Source of the DNA: Kingdonia uniflora
Taxonomy: Eukaryota > Streptophyta > Magnoliopsida > Ranunculales > Circaeasteraceae
Reading direction: 5' to 3'
Length of the DNA: 64,000 nucleotides
Assembly: GCA_014058105.1 (NCBI GenBank)
Contig: JACGCM010000012.1
Location: forward strand, 1,736,001 to 1,800,000
Shown here: positions 1 through 10,885 of the stretch, in pieces
How positions within the stretch are numbered: position 1 is the stretch's first letter
Layout: each line of letters starts with the position of its first letter
Program-made: the position numbers and the translations under genes
The notes under the pieces: generated by a model
Database searches by the model: none
Told to the model about the DNA's origin: nothing
Seen by the model: the letters and a program-made list of their open reading frames with translations, nothing else

Positions 1-1019
1 AAGGACCTTCCCAATTTTCAGCCAGTTTTTCAGCATTGACTTCTTTTCTATGTTTGGGGACTTCTCGGAGGACGAGATCTTTGATTTCAAACTCTTTATG
101 GTAAATTCGTTTGTTATAGGATTGGGCTAAAGCCTGGTGGTATCTTCCCAAGTTTATGATTGTTCTGTCTCTAGTCTCCTTGATTAAATTCATGTTACAT
201 GCCAACTGGAATTTATTTTCTTCATCTGTCATAGTATGGTCACGTAATGGATAATGATATTGAGTGGAGATTATTGCCTCAGTACCAAATGTTAATAGGA
301 ACGACGTGCATCCAATTGATACCCGCGATGTTGTGCAATATTCCCATAATACATATAGTAATTCTTGGACTCAATTACCCTTCTTCTCTGTCAAACACTT
401 TTTGATTCCATCTACAATAGTGCGATTAGTAATTTCAGCCTGACCATTTCCTATTGGGTAATATGGATAAGAAGGTGAGTGGATGATATTGTGCTGATTG
501 AGGAACTCAACGACTCTAGGGCCAACAAATTGTGTCAATTCGGATGAGATGGGGGTAGCCAAACCGAATGATGATGGTTTCCCATATGAACTTAATGACT
601 TCGTCTTCTCGTGTGCGATACAGGGGAACTGTTTCCACCCATTTAGTGAAGTAATCCGTTGCTACTAGGAGGTACTTCCTTTACTCTGGTGCAGTGGGGA
701 ATTCTCTTACGAGGTCAAGGGCCTATCTTATGAATGGCCAAACAACGTTGCTGGAATGGAGTTCCAAGGCTAGAACTCGAATTTGGGAGCCATGTCGTTG
801 GCAGGAATCACACTTGCTTGTAAGTTCAATGGCTTGAGCTTTCATTTTAGGCCAAAAAACTCCTTGAGTAAAAACTCGATTGGCTAAAGATCGTCTTGAT
901 GCATGGAAACTGCAAGTGCCTTCGTGAAGTTCATGCAGGAATTTTTTAGCTTCTTTGTTGGATAAACACTCGAGATATGGTCCTGTAACCAACATTTTGT
1001 AAAGGAAATTATTGGCCAC
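1..1019 (-). pseudogene. Integrase of Tat element 1 (broken, 3' end beyond window)
   Basis: The N-terminal zinc-binding part lies at 723-1019: paired His around LHELHEGTCSFH, then GVFWPKM and KCDSCQ, the HHCC arrangement of retroviral-type integrases. The core C-terminal part is at 371-562, with YYPIGNGQAEITNRTI containing the last acidic residue of the DDE triad. Between them the frame is lost, so the first two catalytic Asp residues are not in one reading frame with the Glu. Sequence down to position 1 continues as the integrase C-terminal region. It would have inserted element cDNA into chromosomes; here it is inactive. Closely resembles the integrase of the second Tat element at 17.3-18.6 kb. 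Confidence 0.82.
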
Positions 1020-1121
1020 AACGTATCCCCTAACATTATCAAGTATACGTCGCCTTTCAGTAAGATCTTTAGGAAGTTCACCGTCAAACTTGTTATGAGG
1101 TCCGATATATGTGAGAAAATG

Positions 1122-1475
1122 TCATCTCCAATCGTCATTGTCCTCTTCAACGCCCCCAGTATTAACAGAATTTGAGCTTATGATGTTAATGTTGGGGGTG
1201 GATAATATTTTGATCTTGAGATATTGAGCTTCTTTGTCGAGGACTCCTACCTGATAGGCAAAGGAATCATAATGTCTATTTTCTCCACGCGGTAAGTGTT
1301 CAATGATAGCCCTCTTGAATCTGCACATTCTATTGGTTACTACTGCGGTGTAATTAATCATTTTTCTGTTCTTCTTAAACTTCTCTGTATAATGGCTCAC
1401 AATGAGTAAAGAGTTCGTATACACAAATAACTCAGAAAATCTAATCTCGAGAGCCATATCTAGACCGTAAATCAA
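1122..1475 (-). pseudogene. Second (archaeal-type) RNase H domain of Tat element 1
   Basis: A 117-residue open frame lies between RNase H and integrase. The pattern of a Tyr/Ser-Asp-type turn followed by SLLIVSHYTEKF, a run of aromatic and basic residues, and then HLPRGENRHYDSFA matches the end of the additional RNase H (aRNH) found in Tat-lineage Ty3/gypsy elements. The upstream half of the domain continues to about 1620 in a broken frame. In the family this domain degrades RNA in RNA-DNA hybrids and is thought to compensate for a weakened primary RNase H. Assignment depends on position and a short motif, so it is less certain than the RT. Confidence 0.62.
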
Positions 1476-1943
1476 TGCCTCATATTCAGTCTTATTGTTG
1501 GTAGCTTCAAAATTGTGTCTGATTATTTTTTCAATCCTGTCATTGGAAGATGTGATGAGTACGATTCCGATACCTGACTCTGCAGGTCCGACAGAGCCAT
1601 CAGTTAAAAGATGCCACCCCTTTTGAGTTATTCAGTGTAACTTTTCCTCGAACTATTTTTTATTGATATTCGTACTGTCTTCTTCCCAGTCAAGATCTTC
1701 TACTGGGAAATCTGCGAGAAAATTTGCTATTACTTGATATTTTTAAGAATGTTGTGGTTCGAAACGAATGTCATATTCACCAAGAGTTACCGACCATTGT
1801 TGTACTCGCTTGGATTTCTCTCATTTGGATAAGATTTCACACAAAGGATAATTTGTCATTACTCAAACTGAGTGGGCTTGAAAATATTATTTCAGCTTCT
1901 GTGACGTGTAAACGAGAGTTAACAGCAGTTTCTCGATCTTGGT

Positions 1944-2321
1944 CTACCGGGATTCTGCTAGAGTGAGAGTTTTGTTGATGAAGTAAACAGGTTTCTCCGT
2001 CTTCTCATCAAGTCTAATAAGAACATAACTTAATGATTCGTCGGTAATGGCAAGATATATGGTGAGTTCTTCCCCTTCCTTAGGTGTACTCATTACTGGT
2101 GGTTTACCCAAATAACGTTTAAGATCGTAAAATGCTGCTTCACATTCTGTTGTCCACTCGATCTCAGGATCCTTCTTTGACTTCTTTTTCGTTGTTCCTT
2201 GGCGCAATAGGTCGAATAACCATCGACATCGATCTGAAGACTTGGGGACAAAATGATTTATTGCAGCAATCTTGCCTACAAACTTTTGCACTATGCCTCG
2301 CTTACGGATCAAATGACCCAA
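1944..2321 (-). pseudogene. RT connection and RNase H domain of Tat element 1
   Basis: The 125-residue frame carries GKIAAINHFVPKSSDRC near its start, then WTTECEAAFYDLKRYL and the RNase H entry segment LTIYLAITDESLSYVLIR with KPVYFINKTL. This is the usual order after the thumb of Ty3/gypsy reverse transcriptase. The stretch begins 12 bp after the RT frame ends, so one small frame change separates them. It would degrade the RNA strand during reverse transcription. The rest of the domain toward 1620 is broken. Identification is strong; function is lost. Confidence 0.8.
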
Positions 2322-2333
2322 TAATTTTCTTGA

Positions 2334-2897
2334 CTAGACCCTGAACTGGCACTTGTCAGGATTGAGCCTCATTTTGCAAAAATAGAAAATTTCAAAAGCA
2401 GTGTATAAATCTATAATATGGCTATCTTTTTTGAGACTTCTATACAACATATAATCAATGTAGACTTCTATCATTTTTCCGAGGTGATCTTTAAACATCT
2501 GTGTTATCAATCTTTGATAAGTGGCTTTAGCATTCTTGAGATCGAAAGGCACAACGTTATAGCAGTACAAGCCATGCTCTATAATGAAAGTTGTTTTCTC
2601 TTGATCGTCAAGTAGCAGAGGTATTTGATTGTATCCTGATGCGGCATCCCTCATAGATAAGAGTTTGTGTCCCATAGTATAATCGAGCAGATGGTTTATG
2701 ATAGGAAGTGGAAAACTATTTTTTGGAGTATGTTTATTGAGATCTATAAAATCCATGCACACTTTGATCTTGCCATTTTTCTTTGGTATAACTACAATGT
2801 TCGAGATCCATTCTGGATAATTAGCTTTCCGGATAAAACCAACTTCAATGAGTTTATCAATCTCTTTGTTAACTTCTTCCCGGAGTCTTGGTGTTAA
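2334..2897 (-). pseudogene. Reverse transcriptase of Tat element 1
   Basis: The open part (2334-2762) shows CMDFIDLNKHTPKNSFPLP, then AASGYNQIPL, a TTFIIEHGLYCYNVVPFDLKNA-like motif cluster and ATYQRL, the classic fingers and palm of Ty3/gypsy RT. The catalytic YVDDM box reads YIDYM, so the second catalytic Asp is Tyr, which alone should kill polymerase activity. Upstream to about 2897 the N-terminal RT region can be followed but contains stops. It matches the RT at 19.8-20.6 kb, which is longer and breaks at the same catalytic box in a different way. Confidence 0.87.
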
Positions 2898-3520
2898 AGT
2901 CCTCTATTTTGGTTTTACAGCTTCAGCTTTATCTTTCAAATTAAGCTTATGGAAGGCCAGATTGGGATCAATGCCTGGTATTTCATGAAACGTCCAAGCA
3001 AAGATGTCACTGTTATCTTTAAGGAACTGGATAAAAGCATCTCGTTCTGCTATGGGCAGAAGAGTGCCAATGTATGTTTCTCGCTTGTCCTCACTGACGT
3101 ACTATGTGATTTATGCACTTGGCAGCTAGTTTTCTGTAGAGTTCACTGTAAAGCTTTATGTAATGTTCACTGTTGTTTTCTGTAATTGTTATGCGGGCTG
3201 TGGTTTCAATGGCTCTGGTATGATGGCAACAACATTTTTATATACTATATCTAACTTCTGACTTCCTTTGATTTCGTAAATGTTGCCATTCTATTCAAAT
3301 TACAGTGCCAAATGATAGGTCGATGGAATAGCTTGCATATTATGTAACCAGCAACGTCCTATTATCCCCAAATAATAGGATTTTGCATTGATAACATATA
3401 ATACAGCGTCAACTGTTGTTGGTCCTGCCGTAATAGGAAGTATAACCTTTCCTACACGTTCTTCTCTAGAGCCGTTGAATCTACAGATATCAATGTCACT
3501 GGTTGCACCTTATCAGTTAG

Positions 3521-3739
3521 TCATATCTGATCAATAGTAGTTTGAAACAGTAGTTCAATACTACTACCAGTATCTATCATCATTGTGTGTAGTACAACAT
3601 TTCTCATTTTTAACATGATTACCAAAGCATCATGGTGAGAAAAATTGACATGATGAACATCACAGTCATCGAAAGAAATCCTTGTGCGTTGGGAGCTGGA
3701 TACGGGAAGTAAATGAGCTTCTTTATCGTTCATGGACAA
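3521..3739 (-). pseudogene. Aspartic protease of Tat element 1
   Basis: The 72-residue frame contains VVLHTMMIDTGSSIELLF, with the DTGSS active-site triplet of retroviral-type aspartic proteases, preceded by the DALVI-type strand usual for Tat elements. The C-terminal part of the protease (the ILGR/IIGR region) would lie toward 3350, where the plus strand reads caacgtcctattatcccc and gives a minus-strand IIGR-like peptide in a broken frame. It would process the gag-pol polyprotein. Now truncated and non-functional. Confidence 0.75.
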
Positions 3740-4231
3740 GTCGTGACATTGGCCGACACGTCGTCTTTTGCTTCTACTCGATTAGTTGAGAGTCTGGGTC
3801 TTAGTGAAGTGGCTGAGGGATATATGGTATAAATGTTTCTCCCCTTCAGGTGCTTCGACCCGCACGGCTTCTGTAGGAAGTCTGTAACTCTCGTTCTTGT
3901 AACTCTCAACGTCCACAATGTATTCATGCATTCTTCCATTTGCAAAAATATACTCCAACAGTCGTTGTAAAGCAAAACAGTCTCATGATGTCAGACTTAT
4001 TGGTGAATGCAATATGGTTTGTTCTCAATGGGTTTGAGATATTATGTATTGCGAAAAAACTTATCTTTCTGAAGTATAGGATAAATGCTGGCTATGGTTA
4101 CATTCATCTTGGGAAGACAAGGTTTTAGCATTTTACTACCTTTTCGAGGTCGATCGTCATTAGATTTTGTTCACTTCCTGTCTCCTCCCAGATCAGCAGC
4201 ACGGTTGAAATCTTGGCATGTAGATTGATCT

Positions 4232-4880
4232 CTAGCTGTCAATGTTAATTTTTAAGTTTTTTGCATGTCGGACACCATTCTTTCGAGATCTATATCCGTT
4301 AACTTTTTTGATCATGTTCTCCAAAGTTGTAGGTTTGTTTAGGATGAGGTACTCCTTCGCCTTTCCATCGACGAGTAAAACATTGGTAAAAGCCAAAATA
4401 GTAATCTTCTTATCAAGCCGATCTACCTTTCGAGCTAACTCTAGGAACTTCTTAGTGAATATCTCGAGCTTTTCTCCTGGCATTTGCTTAAAGCTGAAAA
4501 AGAAATATAGATTCTCCTCTTTGCTGGAATTCAAACTCTTCGAGGTAGATTCTCAGTTTATCTGACTCCTGCATGACCGCCATCTACTTCTTGGTGGACT
4601 TCCTGGATTGGGATAGGCTCGATTTCCCGCTGGTGAAGGTTAAATCAAAGTGCACCTCCTAAGTTATTACTTTTTGGTGGAGGTCATATTCAGTCATGAA
4701 CAGAAATTTGTGAGCCTTCTGGTTACACGCCTTTGTTCTTCTGGGTGACGATCTGTTAACCCTGCAGAACCTTAGAGCGGTACACCTTTTTGTTTTAAAA
4801 TTTAAATTAGCCCACAATTCTGCTAGTGCGACAATTTCCTCTATTGGAGTAACCGGCGTGATTTGACCTGGAAGTGTCAT
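4232..4880 (-). pseudogene. gag region of Tat element 1
   Basis: Two frames. The upstream one (4659-4880) starts with MTLPGQITPVTPIEEIVALAE just after the primer site and is basic. The downstream one (4232-4534) carries FKQMPGEKLEIFTKKFLELA and AFTNVLL, the central capsid-like segment of plant gypsy gag (K/Q-x-GE-x-L-x-x-F-x-x-RF). The long Gln-rich middle of gag is missing, so an internal deletion is likely. It would package element RNA in virus-like particles. Confidence 0.72.
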
Positions 4881-4930
4881 TTTGAGAAAAGATAATCAGC
4901 GGTTTTTGAGACAATGGGATTGAGAATTAC

Positions 4931-4950
4931 GGTTCCCACAGATGGCGCCA
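4931..4950 (-). other. Primer binding site of Tat element 1
   Basis: The minus strand reads TGGCGCCATCTGTGGGAACC directly after the LTR, the TGGCGCC-type primer site common in plant Tat and Athila elements. It fixes the element's orientation and the inner LTR boundary near 4953. Confidence 0.75.
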
Positions 4951-4952
4951 AA

Positions 4953-5501
4953 TATAATAGTCTAATTTTAGGATTCGAACTTAGCTTTTACACCAGATGT
5001 GTTTAGAACGCTAAAAAATAGTAAGTGATAGCTAACAAGATAATTTAGCGTGGAAAACCTCTGAATAGGTTAAAAACCACGACCTCTCTTGAGGATTTTG
5101 AGAAAGAGGAGTAATATTATTAAGATTACTAGCTTATTACAATGAGTGTTCTGAGTATATAAAATGTTAGAATGAGATTTCCTTTATCCCTCATCTGGAA
5201 TTTTCTGGTCCTATTTATAGGTCTTATAATATGATCGTTTTACGACCATAAGATTCTTAATGATAGACGTTACAAAATATATGTTAGATATTCTTTGACC
5301 AGATTGTGTAATGGATTGATCTTGTTTGTCTTGTAACGGCTTTATTAATGATGTTGCGTCTGTTGACTCGAACTATTGATGTAAAGGTCGAAAGTGATGA
5401 CTAAAACTTAGGGATACTGAATATGTCTTTAGTAGTGCTTCATGTATGTTGATGAGGTCGAGGATGAAGCATGAGTCTGAGATGCATAATAAGTTATTAC
5501 A
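4953..5501 (-). repeat. 5' LTR of Tat element 1
   Basis: The plus strand runs from tataatagtctaa to aagttattaca, so the minus-strand LTR starts TGTAATAAC. The inner end has TA where CA is expected, probably a point change. It contains a TATTTATAG stretch near 5214-5220 in the same relative place as in the Tat 2 LTRs. The segment just before 5501 (gatgaagcatgagtctgagatgc) recurs in diverged form at 6240-6285, so the true outer end may be 6285. Confidence 0.6.
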
Positions 5502-5651
5502 AAATGGTTCTCAACCAAGAACACAATAAGCATCATGGGCGAGTGGTGTTGGTTGAGAAATTTGTACTATAACTATTTATTGATGTTGTTGTCTTGATTC
5601 TGATTGTGTTAAAATTGTGCCACGTGCTCTGTTGATGAGGTCAAAAGTTTG

Positions 5652-6220
5652 TGTTGGGAAACCGAGGGGGCAAATCACAATGTGGAAGCGCAATACGATT
5701 TAGCAAGAACTTAAAATCCAACTCTAACCACGGAGAATTCAAACAAAGGCAATAATCACATACACAAGGTTTAATTTAGGTAGAAACCCTTTAAAGGATT
5801 AAAACCACCCCAGACAGGCATGACGAATATATTATCACTTAGGGTTACAAGAAGTTATAGAGATCACTCAACCTTAACTTTACCTTTACACATAATCCCC
5901 CGTAAGAACCCCTAGAAAGAAAACCCAAGAAATCTCTCTAGAGTAAAACCTTAGATTTCTCCATTTTCTCTCTCTAACTCTTTCTCCCTCTATAGAGGCC
6001 TTTAACATACACTTTATATTTATAGACTTTCCATTAGGTCATCTCCAAAGTACGCATCATGAGTTAAATTATCGATTTGGATTAAATCCCCTTCAAAACA
6101 AACTTAGAAACAAACAAACAAAGTCTTTTTCGTTCGAACGACTTCATGACTCATTTGAATGACTTCAACGCAAACTTTGCCGTTCGAACGACTTCCCCTA
6201 TTTTGAGTCGTAGCCTAACA
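5652..6220 (-). mobile_element. Solo LTR (probably Ty1/copia-type), TSD GTTTG
   Basis: A 569-bp unit begins TGTTGGG and ends CTAACA. It is flanked by the perfect 5-bp duplication GTTTG at 5647-5651 and 6221-6225. No internal coding region is present, so this is a solo LTR left by recombination. On the minus strand a CTATAAATATAAAG box near 6015-6030 is followed by an A/G-rich leader (AGAGAGAGAAAATGG), which suggests the LTR's sense is minus. It contains two copies of CGTTCGAACGA. It interrupts sequence related to the Tat LTR end, so it is younger than that copy. Copia assignment is a guess. Confidence 0.85.
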
Positions 6221-6285
6221 GTTTGTATGTTGGTCAAAGATAAAGCATGAGTATGAGATGCAGAATAAGCCATTACAGAAAGGGT

Positions 6286-7422
6286 GTTCAAAGCTCCAGA
6301 CTATCACAGCAAAACTGGTCTAGATTTTTAACTGGATTTTAGATATTATGACACTTTATACATAATTTAAGATGATTTGTGAAAGTTTGTTTTGATAGAG
6401 AAATAAGTTGTCAATAACAATTTGGTATTGCTTAAAACAAAAACAAAAACAATTTTGGAGTTAACAATTCACCCATCCAATTGTATGATTATTCACATAT
6501 ATCCCATCTAATTGTTAGCAATTCTCCCATCTAATTATACAAGTGCTCTTTCTTTATGTTTGTTACACAAGTGGTTACTTATTTCTTTTTATTCGTAACA
6601 TGCAGAAGGTATTCCAATCGTGCTCAGGTATGTTTTGTTTGCTCCTCTTAGAAGTCTTCTACCAAATCTTGTAATTTCTAGCTAAATAACTTAAATTTGG
6701 AAACTAAAGCAATCGTATGCCTTACAAATTTCTTGTAAGACATGAAAGTATCCAGCTTCATCGCAAAAGTGTATTAAAGAATACTTTAAGAATGGGATTT
6801 GATGATATTAATATTGAATCAATGCAGTTCATGTGCATTGAAGTACCTCGGCCCACAAATTTGAATACCAAAAGGACAAAAGCCAAAAAAGTACTGGAAC
6901 TCAACCCAAGCCCAAACAATGTGCCTATATCTCAACCCCTAGGCAAAAATCTAGACCCAACCCATGCAATGTGCCCATATCAGGCCAGACAAAAATCTAG
7001 ACTCCCCGGTATCCAATTCACATTGTCTGCATCCAAGTCAAACCGTTAAACGACCACAAATTATGTTGTTATACAAGTATGCAACCATTTTTAGAGACAA
7101 CAAAATAGGTGACTTGTATTAAATTTGACGTACTACGCTAATTTTAATGGATGCTACCATCAACAGCAAAAAATACTTAGTATTCGTAGGGTTATTGTTT
7201 AAAACAAAAAATGTGTTACGACTAATAAAATACGTAATGAAGGTTATGTTTTCCTTTCTTTTTTACATGTTACGACAAAAAAGAACGCGACTATTATATG
7301 TATAGAACGCAATTATTATATGTGTGGAGATGGCTAACGATTATATATATTGTTTTAGTGCATCTTAACTATGAGATTGATCATTGATACGAAAAAGGGC
7401 AGCACTTTAATTTTTCTCCTTT
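6286..7422. other. Non-coding stretch with one unassigned ORF
   Basis: AT-rich sequence between the Tat/solo-LTR block and the hAT element. A short repeated phrase (caattctcccatctaatt and variants) occurs at about 6465-6535. The only long frame is 6717-7049. No RNA gene or clear element boundary was seen. Confidence 0.5.
6717..7049 (+). CDS. Unassigned ORF, 110 aa
   Basis: A 110-residue open frame from ATG. The protein is rich in Lys, Asn and Pro, has a short repeated idea (LNPSPNNVPISQPLGKNLDP then THAMCPYQARQKS), and shows no signal peptide or membrane segment. No family is recognised. The repeated nucleotide phrase caatgtgcc…atatc…ca at 6920-6985 suggests the frame is partly a small internal duplication. 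It may be a chance ORF in transposon-derived DNA. Confidence 0.15.
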   Translation: MPYKFLVRHESIQLHRKSVLKNTLRMGFDDINIESMQFMCIEVPRPTNLNTKRTKAKKVLELNPSPNNVPISQPLGKNLDPTHAMCPYQARQKSRLPGIQFTLSASKSNR

Positions 7423-7430
7423 GGAGCCTT

Positions 7431-8201
7431 TAGGCCTGACACTATGGGCTATGGCCTAGCCTGGAAAAAATCCATCCCAACCCGGCTCGAAATCATTCAT
7501 GGGTTGGCCCGACCCGAGGGATTACATGGGCGGGCTGGATCTTTTTGGTAAAGCCCGACCCGAATGCCCCGAGCCCGAAAAAGATATACTCATAGATATT
7601 TTCCCCCTCATATCTCCCACTCTTTCATCTTCACCTTCATCTCTCATATCACATATTTTACAATAGCTTCTCCTTTATAAGTAAATTCCAACTACAAAGC
7701 TTAATTCATCTCATACCCTACCTAATGTAATTATGTTCCTCAAACTCAATCTTCCCTCGATTCTAATCTATAAATTATCAACCTCTACAAATTTTTAGTC
7801 ATTGGGTATGCTTAAAGAGAGAAAAGATTCGTATTATAACATCTTCAAAAATCTTAAACCTTAATGTGGTTTTGTAGCTTGAGACAATTATATTTAACTT
7901 GGTTATGTTTGATGAGAGAAATGTTATATGCATGAGAGGAGGGATGAAGGTATTTAGTAAAATAAATAAAAGTTGGAGAGCTAAAGAGAATATGCGTTTT
8001 GGGCCCGAAGCCACCAAGCCCGACCCGGCCCAATGAACCCTGCCCGTTAAAGTCATGGGCGGGTCACGGGCTGAATGTATATGATGGCAGCTCGGCCCGG
8101 CCCGAATAATATTTAAGCCCAACCCGGCCCAGCCTGAAGTTTAACTTGGCCCGTCGAAGCTCAACCCGAACCCGGCCCAACCGCCCAAACTGCCACCCCT
8201 A
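7431..8201. mobile_element. Non-autonomous hAT element, TSD GGAGCCTT
   Basis: A 771-bp element flanked by the perfect 8-bp duplication GGAGCCTT (7423-7430 and 8202-8209), the size used by hAT transposases. Ends are TAGGCCTGACA on the left and, on the opposite strand, TAGGGGTGGCAGTTTGGGC on the right, an imperfect terminal inverted repeat of the usual hAT TAGGGGTGGCA type. Both subterminal zones (7440-7580 and 8000-8190) are packed with GCCCGACCCG/GGCCCG motifs, likely transposase-binding repeats. The AT-rich middle has no transposase. The 107-aa frame across the right end is a by-product of the GC-rich repeats. Confidence 0.88.
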
Positions 8202-8474
8202 GGAGCCTTACACACTTCAAAATTTTCTTAATTTTGGAATAATGGGTCGTTAAAAAAATGTGATAAACCTAGATAAATATTGAGTGGGACTTTGGCTCTA
8301 TTTAGTTAGAAGGGGTAAAGATGTAAAAGACTTAACACATTAAATGCCTTGAGAACCTAAGCTCATTTTGGGCATTTTCCATACAATTAATGTTTAGAGC
8401 ATCTCCTAAAGTACCTCACTTACTTAGTTTTTGAGATGTTACATAGAATTTTCGTCCTCTAACAGTACCCACTC

Positions 8475-8564
8475 ACTTGGTTTTTCTCCACAAAAAGCAA
8501 GATTGAGCCTTACTTTCCAACTTGGTTTTTCTCCTCAAAAAGCAAGATTGAGCCTTACATTTCA
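8475..8564. repeat. Two-copy 45-bp tandem repeat
   Basis: The unit acttggtttttctccacaaa… is repeated head-to-tail with a period of 45 bp (8475-8519 and 8520-8564) and only a few differences. The flanking 8210-8475 and 8565-8890 hold no recognisable gene. Confidence 0.8.
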
Positions 8565-8888
8565 ATGTGCGACATTACATTTTTACGTTCCGATCGAGCG
8601 CCCAAGTAATGGGCGTCAGCTTTAACTTTAGTCCCTAAGTACAAATAATTTATAATTGCAACCTATATATTCACACATGCACACTTTTTGGCAGCCCCAA
8701 AGGCGTGCATTTAGCCAAGTTTCACTATATGTTATTGTGAATAGCGTTTCGAAGGCCAAAATGCCCGCATATAATATAATCAATATACACATTTACATGT
8801 TGCCCTAATGGAAGTCTTATCATCAAAGTTTTGGATGAAGTTGCCATTATCCCGAAGGCTCGTGATGGAACATGAATATTAGTCGACC

Positions 8889-9070
8889 CCAAGGCCCAAA
8901 CCCCTCCCTCTACATCATACATCATGAAAACCCCAACATTAGATTACCACCGGTTTATTCTATTTTAGGCTTGATAATTGTTTTATTTTAAATGGTCATG
9001 TACTCAAGAATTGAAAGCCACTTTAACTTTATTAAACTTTAGGTTCATTGGTTGATAGTGCCATGACAAA
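8889..9070. repeat. Diverged direct duplicate of 24139-24300
   Basis: Blocks such as aaacccctccctctacatcat, the gattaccaccggttt phrase, tactcaagaattga and caaacttta-like phrases match in order at 24139-24300 (aaacccctctctctgcatcat, gattatcgccggttt, tacttaaggattga, caaactttagg). The pair brackets the LINE. At the right copy, a GTAAGT follows the block, as at the end of a first exon. Confidence 0.6.
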
Positions 9071-9261
9071 TATAAATATTTAGATTATGTGAAAGGTAAA
9101 GTAAATTTGCGGGTATGGCAAAACCAGCTTTGCTGGCTTTGTTGATCCAATAGAAATTAAGCCTCACTCCACCCACTAAATCCGACGTCAGAGAAACAGG
9201 CAATTTTTTTTATTGGTAAACCATATCTATAACTTAATCAAAGGGCATTACAAAAGTGGTA

Positions 9262-9936
9262 TTATCTCCCGCAAGGACAGCCAGGAGGGGAACCACACCA
9301 GGTCATACAAAAATTGTCATCTATGGGCCTAGTGGCAATTGCATGGGAAAGTAAATTTGTGCTACGTGGCACATATATAATACAAATATCAACAAAATAG
9401 CTTAACATATCCATATAATCCTGGAGTATGGCTTTGGTAGTCCAGGACATATCTGCAGCACCATTTCCACAAAACAAGCTAATCGCTTCGGCATCAGTTT
9501 TAATATTCACACGCGGTATACCTCGCGTTCGGGCCCAGAGAATGCCTTCTATCACTGCTAACGATTTGCCCTCTTCAGCAGATGTAAATCTGCAGGTAGA
9601 ACGTCGGGCTACACCGAAAACATTAAAGTTATCTCGAATTACTAAACCAAAGCCATTTAAGACTTTATCTTTACTAAAAGAGGCATCAACATTAATTTTC
9701 TCCCATCCAACAAGCGGGAGATGCCAGGGGACCTTGATAGACGGCCGTTTAAGCCGACTATTAGGTGTATTAAAAATCATTTTATAGATGGCAGCTAAAA
9801 TGTATAGAGGATGTTGGATTGTATTCTTAAAAATGAGGTCAAAGCGCGTTTTCCAATCCATCCAAGAAAGGGAGAAGGTCACAAAGGCCCAGAGATATTT
9901 ATCAACAGACCAGTCCATGGGGGGTGAGACCAACAT
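9262..9936 (-). pseudogene. LINE ORF2 C-terminal RNase H domain (RVT_3 type)
   Basis: A 224-residue frame. Residues about 75-200 form a plant RVT_3/RNase H fold: INVDASFSKDKVLNGFGLVI with the first catalytic Asp, AEEGKSLAVIEGILWA with the Glu, VNIKTDAEAIS with the next Asp, and VPRSTNLLSHAIA where the family usually has N-x-x-A-H-x-L-A. All three acidic residues are kept. It belongs to the LINE ORF2 because it follows the zinc-finger region on the same strand and ends about 50 bp before the poly(A). A frame change separates it from the RT frame. Confidence 0.85.
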
Positions 9937-10885
9937 AGAGATCTATTCCTGAACAGAGAGGTGGAGAAGAAGTGGAGCAAACCCCCGAAGGCGTACCATA
10001 CCAAACTGCCCACGAAAAGGGGTAACCCAGGAGAAGATGGTGCAAGGTTTTTGAGGGGGTCTCACAAAATGGATAGGAGGAATCATAAAGGGCCAGGTGA
10101 CCCACCAACTTGGCTCAACACGGGACCATATCCTGGAGGTATTTCTATGCAAACATCTACGCCCTGGGAGTGGCTTCATTATGCCAGAGTTTAGGCATTA
10201 ACTATGGGGGCCACTCTAGAACCTCTATGAGGGAGTCCGACATAAGTACCCGATAAGCTGATTTAATAGAGAAATATTTTCCAACTTTAGAATAACCCCA
10301 CTTGAGATTATCATTACCACCCAATCGGGGAAGGAAGATACGGGAGATAAGGTCAACCGAGTCATCATCACACCACTGATAGAGTTCCTCAAGTCGTCAG
10401 GAATGATGTAGGGGGTCAATAATCTGACTCACCAATTGGTATCGTACAACATCCAGTCTACCCTCCCGAGGGGACGACTTCTTCCTCACGGGCAAGGAGA
10501 GCCAATTGTCTTACTATAAATTGATAAGGTTCTCAGAACAAACTTGCCAATACAAATTGACCTGGATCGTACTAATAACCGACTGGACACTCCACCACGT
10601 CTAAGAGGCATCAGCTTTCTTCATGGTCAGGAGGACGCCGCACTCAGGGAAATATTTAGCTTTCAAGACTTGGGCCCACAACTCATGGGGATTCTGATGA
10701 AGGCGCCAAATTTTTTTGGACAGGTAGACTTTGTTCGTGGCTCTCGCTTCGTGAATACCCAGGCCCCCTTCCCTTTTAGGCCTACAAACCTCTTTTCATT
10801 TTTTTAGGTATAGTGGTTTACCCTTGTCCTCCCGTTTACCATACCATAACTCACGTTGGAGGCCATTGATGGTATTATAAGTAGA
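9937..10885 (-). pseudogene. LINE ORF2 region between RT and RNase H (RT zinc-binding region)
   Basis: This links the RT frame to the RNase H frame but is scattered over several frames with stops. Recognisable bits are a CETPSKTLHHLLLGYPFSWAVWYG stretch near 9990-10060, matching the C-x-x-C…ET…HLL-x-C-PF…VW pattern of the plant reverse-transcriptase zinc-binding domain, and KREGGLGIHEA near 10750, the usual segment after the RT thumb. Function is lost. Confidence 0.65.

Larger units (their letters stand above)
1..5501 (-). mobile_element. Ty3/gypsy retrotransposon, Tat lineage (5' LTR plus most of the internal region)
   Basis: Read on the minus strand the order is LTR, primer site, gag, protease, reverse transcriptase, RNase H, a second (archaeal-type) RNase H, integrase, as in the plant Tat group (Ogre/Retand/Tat). 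The element runs off the left edge, so the 3' LTR is not in view. Every domain is broken by stops or frameshifts, so it is non-autonomous by decay. The right boundary is uncertain: the LTR end motif (…TTATTACA on the plus strand) occurs near 5501 and, in a similar form, near 6285. If 6285 is the true end, the LTR is about 760 bp once the nested solo LTR is removed. Superfamily is secure; lineage rests on the dual RNase H order. Confidence 0.85.

Noticed and set aside
7799..8122. 107-aa minus-strand ORF
   Set aside because: It lies inside the hAT element and is created by its GC-rich subterminal repeats; no family resemblance.
8396..8420. TTTA followed by GAGCATCTCC, like a Tourist MITE end
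   Set aside because: No matching inverted end was found within the next 800 bp.
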